A DNA stretch of 7,948 nucleotides from Oscillospiraceae bacterium (GTDB lineage Bacteria; Bacillota; Clostridia; Oscillospirales; Oscillospiraceae), in the NCBI GenBank assembly GCA_031260745.1, contig JAISKY010000306.1:1-7948 (forward strand), read 5' to 3'. Below the pieces are notes generated by a model. It made no database searches. It was given only the letters and a program-made list of their open reading frames with translations, and was not told where the DNA came from. Position 1 is the first letter of the stretch; each line of letters starts with the position of its first letter. The position numbers and the translations under genes are program-made. This document shows, in pieces, positions 1 through 4,800 of this stretch.

Positions 1-22
1 TTATACGCGCCGGTACGTAACT

Positions 23-56
23 AACCCGCGTTGCCTTTGACGGCAGCGCGGGTTTT
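23..56 (+). terminator. Intrinsic terminator of an upstream gene
   Basis: Positions 23-35 (AACCCGCGTTGCC) pair with 42-54 (GGCAGCGCGGGTT). This gives a continuous 13-bp GC-rich stem with one G-U pair, a 6-nt loop (TTTGAC) and a TTTT run at 53-56. It is a typical Rho-independent terminator. It ends a transcription unit whose gene lies before the window; the first 22 bases are too short to identify. It also insulates the following promoter from read-through. Confidence 0.85.
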
Positions 57-95
57 GTGAACATTTCGCGGTTCGAGTTTTTTTACTAAATAATT

Positions 96-133
96 ATCAC
101 AAATATATTGACAAGCGCCTACATATTTGTTAT
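96..133. promoter_or_regulatory. Inverted repeat overlapping the GRE-operon promoter (possible operator)
   Basis: The left arm ATCACAAATAT (96-106) and right arm ATATTTGTTAT (123-133) are inverted copies with 10 of 11 positions matching, separated by 16 bp. The right arm covers the start of the -10 box and the left arm lies just upstream of the -35 box, so a bound dimeric repressor would block RNA polymerase. A second nested pair, ATCACA (96-101) and TGTGAT (136-141), uses the same left arm. The region is AT-rich, so chance symmetry is possible. The regulator is unknown. Confidence 0.4.
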
Positions 134-136
134 AAT
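108..136 (+). promoter_or_regulatory. Consensus sigma-70/sigma-A promoter with extended -10
   Basis: The -35 box TTGACA (108-113) and the -10 box TATAAT (131-136) are both perfect consensus matches at the optimal 17-bp spacing. A TG at 128-129 one base before the -10 adds the extended -10 element. The predicted start of transcription is near 143, leaving an untranslated leader of about 74 nt before the activase gene. So strong a promoter implies high expression, or control by a repressor. Confidence 0.9.
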
Positions 137-216
137 GTGATGTAAATAGATAGATTGAAGCGCTATAGCTATCAGTTTAACATAGAAATCAACTTAAATA
201 AAAGGTAGGTTTTGCG

Positions 217-1176
217 GTGGAATATCAGAACGTAACCGGACACATATACGACATACAAGGCTACGCGGTACACGACGGACCGGGCATTCGTACGACGGTC
301 TTTACCAAAGGCTGTCCTTTGAGTTGTCTGTGGTGTCATAGCCCGGAATCACAAAAGCACGAATTTGAACTTGGCTATTTACCGATAAAATGTTTAGGCG
401 TGGAAATATGTCAAAACGCGTGCGTAGACGTTTGTCCCGAGGGCGCGGTACTTATAGACGAACCTATGGAGGCTCTTAACGGGTCAGGAATGATACAAAA
501 AGTGAAAATAGACCGCGAAAAATGTACTTCGTGCTTAAAGTGCGCGGGAGTATGTATGACCAAGGCGCTTTACGCCGCGGGTTGGGATACTACGGTTGAC
601 GAAGTATACGACCGCGTCATTAAAGACGTCGGCTTCTTCAAAAATGGCGGCGGTATAACCATTTCCGGCGGCGAAGCGATGGCTCAGTTTGATTTCACCT
701 ACAATCTGGCAAAAAGGCTGAAAGACAGCGGAGTACATATTTGCCTTGACACTACCGGATTCGCCGCGACTGAGTTGTTTGAAAAAATACTTCCGTATAT
801 CGACTTGTTTTTGTACGACATCAAACACATGGACACGGCGGCGCATAAGAAACTCACCGGAATAGGAAACGAGAAAATACTAAGCAACGCTCAATTTTTA
901 GCGGAACACAACGCGGCGCTTCAAATCCGAGTTCCCGTTATTCCTAAACTTACCGACAAAGAAACCAATCTGCGGCAGACGGCGGAGTTTTGCGTATCGC
1001 TTGGCGAAGCGGTGAAACTCGTACAGCTTCTGCCATATCACAAGACCGGACGTATGAAGTACGACCGTTTAGGCTGGCAGTATAAACTAACCAATGTTGA
1101 ACCTCCTGACGATGATTTTATGCAAAAAACTTTGGAGATGTTCCGGGGCTATGGGCTAAACTGTCAGTTACATTAG
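217..1176 (+). CDS. Glycyl-radical-enzyme activating enzyme (radical SAM)
   Basis: This 319-residue protein is a radical-SAM activase. Such enzymes cleave S-adenosylmethionine reductively and abstract a hydrogen from the glycine of the partner enzyme. The N-terminal family signature around HDGPGIRT (residues 19-26) is present. The SAM-cluster motif C33-x3-C37-x2-C40 follows and continues as HSPES, where many relatives have NPES. Two ferredoxin-like cluster sites come next: C59, C65, C69, C73 (CX5CX3CX3C, unusual spacing) and C103, C106, C109, C113 (CX2CX2CX3C). The SAM-binding GGE lies at 151-153. The start is GTG at 217: an in-frame stop sits at 199-201, a purine-rich ribosome site (AAGGTAGG, 202-209) lies 7 bases upstream, and the conserved N-terminus begins right after it. 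Its gene lies 60 bp before the glycyl radical enzyme and is very probably co-transcribed with it. The general family is certain; the exact partner is inferred from adjacency. Confidence 0.95.
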   Translation: MEYQNVTGHIYDIQGYAVHDGPGIRTTVFTKGCPLSCLWCHSPESQKHEFELGYLPIKCLGVEICQNACVDVCPEGAVLIDEPMEALNGSGMIQKVKIDREKCTSCLKCAGVCMTKALYAAGWDTTVDEVYDRVIKDVGFFKNGGGITISGGEAMAQFDFTYNLAKRLKDSGVHICLDTTGFAATELFEKILPYIDLFLYDIKHMDTAAHKKLTGIGNEKILSNAQFLAEHNAALQIRVPVIPKLTDKETNLRQTAEFCVSLGEAVKLVQLLPYHKTGRMKYDRLGWQYKLTNVEPPDDDFMQKTLEMFRGYGLNCQLH

Positions 1177-1236
1177 TAAACAAAAATAAAAAATATAAGC
1201 AAACGCGCCTGAATAGGGCGAGAAAAGGAGCAAACA

Positions 1237-3702
1237 ATGGCAAATTTCGACATTCCGATTTCTGAACGCGTTCAGGAACTGAAGGCAAAAAGACTCCGGA
1301 TTAACAAGGATATGCGCTTAAACGTAGAGCGCAACCGTATTCTCACCGAATACTACAAAACACACGAGGGACAATACCCGATACTCAAACGAGCGGGGTT
1401 CCTCTACGAGTGGTGCGCCACTAGGGAAATCAACATTGACGATGATGACATTTTCCTCGGCGACGCGGGTCCTCACACGCGTACGGTACACTTTGATATT
1501 GAACAGACAAGTCAGTTTTGGCTTAGAGGTTGCTTCGGAGATACCGACGAGCGATTCCGCGCCGCGTGGCAGGTTCCGGGCAGCGTATGGGTCAGCGACG
1601 AGGACCGCGAATACCTGGTTAAAGCCGCAGACTTTTGGGAGGACCACGACATCGCGGCGACCGCTCGCGGATTGTTCCCCGATGAATTTTTCGAGGGTCC
1701 TATGGGTCAATTCGCCAAGTACCTAAGCGGTTCGTATCCGGGACACTTTAACCCGAATTACGAGCGGGCGGTTCTTGTAGGATTCGGCGCGGTACGTCAG
1801 CAAGCGATTGACAAACTTGCCGAAATCAAGAAAAACACGACGACCGATAACGTCCGCAGCGACCTGTTCTACCGCGCGGTAGTCAAGACTTGCGACGCGG
1901 TCATACTTATGAGCAAACGCTACGCCGCAGAGTGCCGCGTTAAGGCTAAGAGCGCGGCTACGGAAGAACGCGAGCAAGAATTGCTCCGTATGGCGGATTC
2001 CTGCGAATGGATTATGGAACACCCCGCAAGGAACTTCTGGGAAGGTATTCAAACCATTTTGTTCTATCAGAATCTGCTTACCGCGGAAGGCGTACACTGG
2101 GCTGATTCTCCCGCGCTTATTGACAGTTATCTCGGCGGATTACTTGAAAACGACATTAAAACCGGAGCGATAACTCAAGATGTGGCGCAGGAATATGCCG
2201 ACGCGTTCGTACTGCAAATCGGCAATCAGATTATTATGTTCCCGAAGCCCGATAACGACCAGCTTATTGAAGCTCACAAGGCGGGCAGAACTTTCTTTGA
2301 CCTTCAGGGCGGCGGACAAAACATAGCTGCCGGTTCGCTTATTACTCTCGGAGGGCTGAAAGCGGACGGTTCGGGTGATTACAACTTAGCTACGGAGCTG
2401 TTTTTACTGTCGTACTATCGACTTCGCGTCGCCGAACCCAGTCTCGCGTTACGCGTTAACAAACACACTCCCGACCGTATCTGGGAGCTTGGTATAGCTT
2501 GCAGTAAACGCTCCGGCGGTCTGCCGCAATTCAACAATGACGACGTCATTATCCAACAACTACTCGATAAAGGAGTGCCGATTGAGGACGCCAGAAGATA
2601 CGGCATCTTCGGTTGTGTCGAGCCGGCTGTCGCTGGTATGGAATGGTCGATGGCCTCCAACTGCGGAGCGTTCGGCGGCGGAACCGGTATGCTTCAAACT
2701 TTGCAAACGGTTATTCACGGAAATTACGATCCGATGTCAAAAACCGAACGCGGTCTGCCAACCAAGAAGTTGTACGAGTATGAAACATTTGAGGAGCTTC
2801 AGGCTGAATTTGTACGTTTAGCCTCCGCTGGTTTGGATAATATGGGCAGAATGAACCATTTCGCCGCTTTTGTCTTTGAAACCGCGTGGCCCGCTCCGTC
2901 CGTATCAGTTATGACGGAGGGTTGTATGGCGTCCGGAAAAGACGTAACGTGGGGCGGCGCGAAATACAACGGAACGGGTACAATGACAAACGCTATCGCA
3001 ACGGTTACTGACAGCTTGTATGCCATAAAGAAACTCTGCTTTGATGATAAAACCGTGTCAACGCGTGAATTATATGACGCTCTGGTTTCTAACTGGGAGG
3101 GTAAAGAACAACTCCGCCAGAGAATCCTGAACGAAGTTCCGTTCTACGGCAACGACAATGACGAAGTCGATTCGCTGGCGACGTGGGTAACTGACTTCTG
3201 GCTTGGCTACGCGAATGAGATTCCCGGACCGAATCACGGTTGCGTGAATATGGGAATACTCGACCTTGCCTGGGTTGCCGGAGGTAAACGCACTTGGGCT
3301 ACTCCGGACGGCAGAAAAACCGGAGAAACCCTGTCTCCGTCGGCAGACCCGCGTCCGGACGCCGTTAAAAACGGTCCGCTGTCGTATGTTAAAAGCGTTT
3401 CCAAGCTGCCGTGGAATAAAGCCAGGTGCGGCGGAGCGATTAATCTGAGGTTTGACGCTAATTCCGTACGCGGCGAGGACTCCGCTTCCAAAGTTCGCGA
3501 GCTTATCGAATCGTACTTCTCAATGGGAGGAATACAGTTCCACTTCACGGTAGCGGATACGGAGATTATGCGCGAAGCTCAGAAGAAACCGCAGGAATAT
3601 CAGGATTTAATTGTGCGTATCGCGGGCTTCTCGGCGTATTTCACGCATCTGCACGTTGACGACCAGAATAACTATATCGAGAGATATGAGTTAGCGGTCT
3701 AG
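1237..3702 (+). CDS. Glycyl radical enzyme of unassigned substrate (PFL-like; dehydratase/lyase/decarboxylase type)
   Basis: This 821-residue cytoplasmic enzyme has an N-terminal pyruvate-formate-lyase-like barrel domain and a C-terminal glycine-radical domain. The radical loop RIAGFSAYF places the radical on Gly797, 24 residues from the C-terminus. The thiyl-radical cysteine is Cys460 in GCVEP (459-463), with Glu462 as likely general base. This Cys-x-Glu pair is known from choline lyase, glycerol and propanediol dehydratases, isethionate lyase and aryl-acetate decarboxylases. True pyruvate formate-lyases have a Cys-Cys pair instead. GGGQNI (358-363) and TPDGR (689-693) are further family landmarks. 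The residues after GCVEP (AVAGMEWSM, then a Cys/Gly-rich stretch) do not match a subfamily I can name. No small subunit like that of 4-hydroxyphenylacetate decarboxylase follows. The start has AAGGAG (1225-1230) 6 bases upstream. Family assignment is secure; the substrate is unknown. Confidence 0.95.
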   Translation: MANFDIPISERVQELKAKRLRINKDMRLNVERNRILTEYYKTHEGQYPILKRAGFLYEWCATREINIDDDDIFLGDAGPHTRTVHFDIEQTSQFWLRGCFGDTDERFRAAWQVPGSVWVSDEDREYLVKAADFWEDHDIAATARGLFPDEFFEGPMGQFAKYLSGSYPGHFNPNYERAVLVGFGAVRQQAIDKLAEIKKNTTTDNVRSDLFYRAVVKTCDAVILMSKRYAAECRVKAKSAATEEREQELLRMADSCEWIMEHPARNFWEGIQTILFYQNLLTAEGVHWADSPALIDSYLGGLLENDIKTGAITQDVAQEYADAFVLQIGNQIIMFPKPDNDQLIEAHKAGRTFFDLQGGGQNIAAGSLITLGGLKADGSGDYNLATELFLLSYYRLRVAEPSLALRVNKHTPDRIWELGIACSKRSGGLPQFNNDDVIIQQLLDKGVPIEDARRYGIFGCVEPAVAGMEWSMASNCGAFGGGTGMLQTLQTVIHGNYDPMSKTERGLPTKKLYEYETFEELQAEFVRLASAGLDNMGRMNHFAAFVFETAWPAPSVSVMTEGCMASGKDVTWGGAKYNGTGTMTNAIATVTDSLYAIKKLCFDDKTVSTRELYDALVSNWEGKEQLRQRILNEVPFYGNDNDEVDSLATWVTDFWLGYANEIPGPNHGCVNMGILDLAWVAGGKRTWATPDGRKTGETLSPSADPRPDAVKNGPLSYVKSVSKLPWNKARCGGAINLRFDANSVRGEDSASKVRELIESYFSMGGIQFHFTVADTEIMREAQKKPQEYQDLIVRIAGFSAYFTHLHVDDQNNYIERYELAV

Positions 3703-3733
3703 CGCAAGCACACAGTAGGTTAAAACTCTTACG

Positions 3734-3780
3734 AAAGGGCAAAATCCCAAAGGTGGCGCGGCTTGAGGATTTTGCCCTTT
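3734..3780 (+). terminator. Probable terminator after the glycyl radical enzyme
   Basis: AAAGGGCAAAATCC (3734-3747) and GGATTTTGCCCTTT (3767-3780) are perfect 14-bp inverted copies around a 19-nt loop, starting 31 bases after the stop codon. The downstream T-run is weak (AGCGTTTTGT), so termination may be partial. The stem could also protect the 3' end of the mRNA. It marks the likely end of the two-gene operon. Confidence 0.7.
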
Positions 3781-3923
3781 AGCGTTTTGTGATACACCAA
3801 AAAATAGTCGATTAATTTTTTCTTGGCTGTAAAGTTATAGTACTTTCGTCCGATATAAACAATAGCGGTATATTTACAGTTTCTAGTCGGAATTTCCAAA
3901 GATTAGTCGGCAAAACGCTAAGC

Positions 3924-3973
3924 ACACCCGCTTACTGCGCTTACTGTGTCGAAATTTGTCGTAGCGGGTATGT
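3924..3973 (+). other. Hairpin containing a perfect 9-bp tandem repeat
   Basis: CCCGCT (3927-3932) pairs with AGCGGG (3963-3968). Two more pairs follow across a one-base bulge (A3934-T3962, C3935-G3961), and ACA (3924-3926) can pair with TGT (3971-3973) across a two-base bulge. CGCTTACTG is repeated exactly in tandem at 3929-3937 and 3938-3946, so either copy could offer part of the left arm. TGTCG also occurs twice (3947-3951 and 3957-3961). This could be a leader structure with two alternative pairings, but no known riboswitch class is recognised. Confidence 0.35.
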
Positions 3974-3975
3974 AA

Positions 3976-3990
3976 GGCTATTGTATAGCC
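3976..3990. promoter_or_regulatory. 15-nt perfect palindrome just before the ribosome-binding site
   Basis: GGCTAT (3976-3981), spacer TGT, ATAGCC (3985-3990) form a perfect inverted repeat. It ends two bases before the Shine-Dalgarno stretch AAAGGGAG (3993-4000) of the membrane-protein gene. It could be an mRNA hairpin that tunes translation, or a short operator. A function is inferred only from its position and perfect symmetry. Confidence 0.4.
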
Positions 3991-4006
3991 ATAAAGGGAG
4001 AAAACT

Positions 4007-4582
4007 ATGCAAAGCCGTATTAGTACGCAGAAGATAATCATTGCCGCGCTTTTAATAATTGTAGGTGTAGCGATTCCGATGTTTTCTCCGGTGAAACTTG
4101 TACTTGACCCGGCTTCGTTTACCTTAGCTTCGCACGTACCGATTTTTATCGCGATGTTTATTTCGCCTATACTCACACTTGCCGTAGCCATCGGAACTGC
4201 GATTGGATTTTATGTCGGTGGTTTTACTACGGTAGTTACCGTCCGCGCGGCTTCCCATATTTTGTTCGCGTTAATAGGCGCCTACTATTTGCATTACAAA
4301 CCGCAAGTATTATCGTCTATTTGGAGAACGCTGGGTTTTGCGTTGATTATTGGGATAATTCACGCGTGGGTTGAAACTACTGTAGTTATCTTTTTCTATA
4401 TGGGCGGCGATATGAGCGAAACCGGTTACACGCTCAACAGCGTATTGCTGCTTGTAGGTCTTGGAGGGCTAGCGCACAGTATGGTGGATTTCGCAATCGC
4501 GTTTGGATTGCTGAAACTCTTACTGACCCGAAAGTCGCTTAAACCTATTTTTGTCACGTCTAAAATTCCGGAATCGGTCTGA
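4007..4582 (+). CDS. Small polytopic membrane protein, probable ECF transporter S component (niacin-type is a guess)
   Basis: This 191-residue, very hydrophobic protein has about six predicted membrane segments, near residues 9-28, 44-56, 57-76, 80-96, 107-131 and 144-170. The positive-inside C-terminal tail begins near 175. Size and topology match the substrate-binding S subunits of energy-coupling-factor vitamin importers, which work with a shared transmembrane EcfT and two ATPases encoded elsewhere. The segment SFTLASHVPIFIAMF (37-51) and the following glycine-rich helix recall NiaX-like niacin S components from memory, but I could not run a search. The start is ATG 4007 with AAAGGGAG (3993-4000) 6 bases upstream. 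No EcfA or EcfT gene is in the window. Its relation to the glycyl radical enzyme is unproven: a terminator-like stem and about 300 bp separate them. Alternative: another type of small transporter or membrane protein. Confidence 0.7.
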   Translation: MQSRISTQKIIIAALLIIVGVAIPMFSPVKLVLDPASFTLASHVPIFIAMFISPILTLAVAIGTAIGFYVGGFTTVVTVRAASHILFALIGAYYLHYKPQVLSSIWRTLGFALIIGIIHAWVETTVVIFFYMGGDMSETGYTLNSVLLLVGLGGLAHSMVDFAIAFGLLKLLLTRKSLKPIFVTSKIPESV

Positions 4583-4604
4583 TTATCTGATTAATGCCTT
4601 TAGT

Positions 4605-4643
4605 AAAGTAAATACACAGCCTAATCGGCTGTAAAAGTAAATA
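4605..4643. repeat. Hairpin flanked by 10-bp direct repeats
   Basis: AAAGTAAATA occurs at 4605-4614 and again at 4634-4643. Between the copies, ACAGCC (4616-4621) and GGCTGT (4627-4632) form a perfect 6-bp stem with a 5-nt loop. The hairpin sits 34 bases after the membrane-protein stop codon but has no T-run on the + strand, so it is a poor intrinsic terminator. It may be a 3'-end structure or a protein-binding site. Confidence 0.4.
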
Positions 4644-4660
4644 GATTCGCCTTTCAATAC

Positions 4661-4717
4661 GGATAAAATCCAAGAGTCAGCTGGCGTCTGGCAGGCAATA
4701 ACTCGCGGATTTCGTCC
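4661..4717 (+). other. Possible structured RNA between the transporter and kinase genes
   Basis: Three helices nest in register. GGAT (4661-4664) pairs with GTCC (4714-4717, one G-U pair), AAATCC (4666-4671) with GGATTT (4707-4712), and GAGT (4674-4677) with ACTC (4701-4704). They are separated by one A-C mismatch and a 2x2 internal loop, and enclose a 23-nt apical loop rich in CTGGC. The result is 14 base pairs in one long interrupted stem. No known riboswitch consensus is recognised. The fold was worked out by eye and no energy was calculated. Confidence 0.3.
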
Positions 4718-4722
4718 CTCAC

Positions 4723-4752
4723 TTGTCTTAACCGACACGATTGTACTATAAC
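4723..4752 (+). promoter_or_regulatory. Candidate promoter for the histidine kinase operon
   Basis: TTGTCT (4723-4728, 4 of 6 consensus) and TATAAC (4747-4752, 5 of 6) are spaced by 18 bp. Transcription would begin near 4759, about 40 bases before the kinase start. A GCCGC-TAC-GCGGC palindrome (4753-4765) falls exactly across that predicted start site and could be an operator or a 5'-end hairpin. The match is moderate. Confidence 0.4.
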
Positions 4753-4765
4753 GCCGCTACGCGGC
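4753..4765. promoter_or_regulatory. GC-rich palindrome in the kinase leader
   Basis: GCCGC (4753-4757), TAC, GCGGC (4761-4765) is a perfect 5-bp inverted repeat with a 3-nt loop, followed by TTTAG. It stands out in an AT-rich leader. It could end transcripts coming from the membrane-protein gene (a weak, short-T terminator), or act as an operator at the candidate kinase promoter. Confidence 0.4.
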
Positions 4766-4800
4766 TTTAGTATACATATTAAGAGGGGAGATGACCCGCA

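Larger units (their letters stand above)
3703..4006. other. 304-bp intergenic region between the GRE operon and the membrane protein
   Basis: No convincing coding sequence is seen here. The region holds a perfect 14-bp stem-loop just after the enzyme gene, three TAGTCG words (3805-3810, 3884-3890 with an extra G, 3904-3910 with an extra G), a perfect 9-bp tandem repeat, and two further hairpins close to the membrane-protein start. I see no strong promoter. A weak pair TTGTCG (3956-3961) and TATTGT (3979-3984) has a 17-bp spacer, but would start transcription almost at the ribosome site. The length and repeats suggest a regulatory leader. Confidence 0.6.

Noticed and set aside
1237..3702. Annotation as pyruvate formate-lyase (pflB)
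   Set aside because: The active site is Cys-Val-Glu, not the Cys-Cys pair of true pyruvate formate-lyase.
3805..3973. CRISPR-like array suggested by repeated TAGTCG and CGCTTACTG words
   Set aside because: The repeats are only 6-9 bp, irregularly spaced, and lack uniform spacers.
3703..4006. Small decarboxylase subunit after the glycyl radical enzyme
   Set aside because: No open frame with cysteine/histidine cluster motifs or a ribosome site is present; the space is taken by a terminator-like stem and repeats.
3883..4191. 102-codon minus-strand frame across the leader and the start of the membrane protein
   Set aside because: It overlaps the better-supported + strand gene antisense and shows no domain or clear ribosome site.
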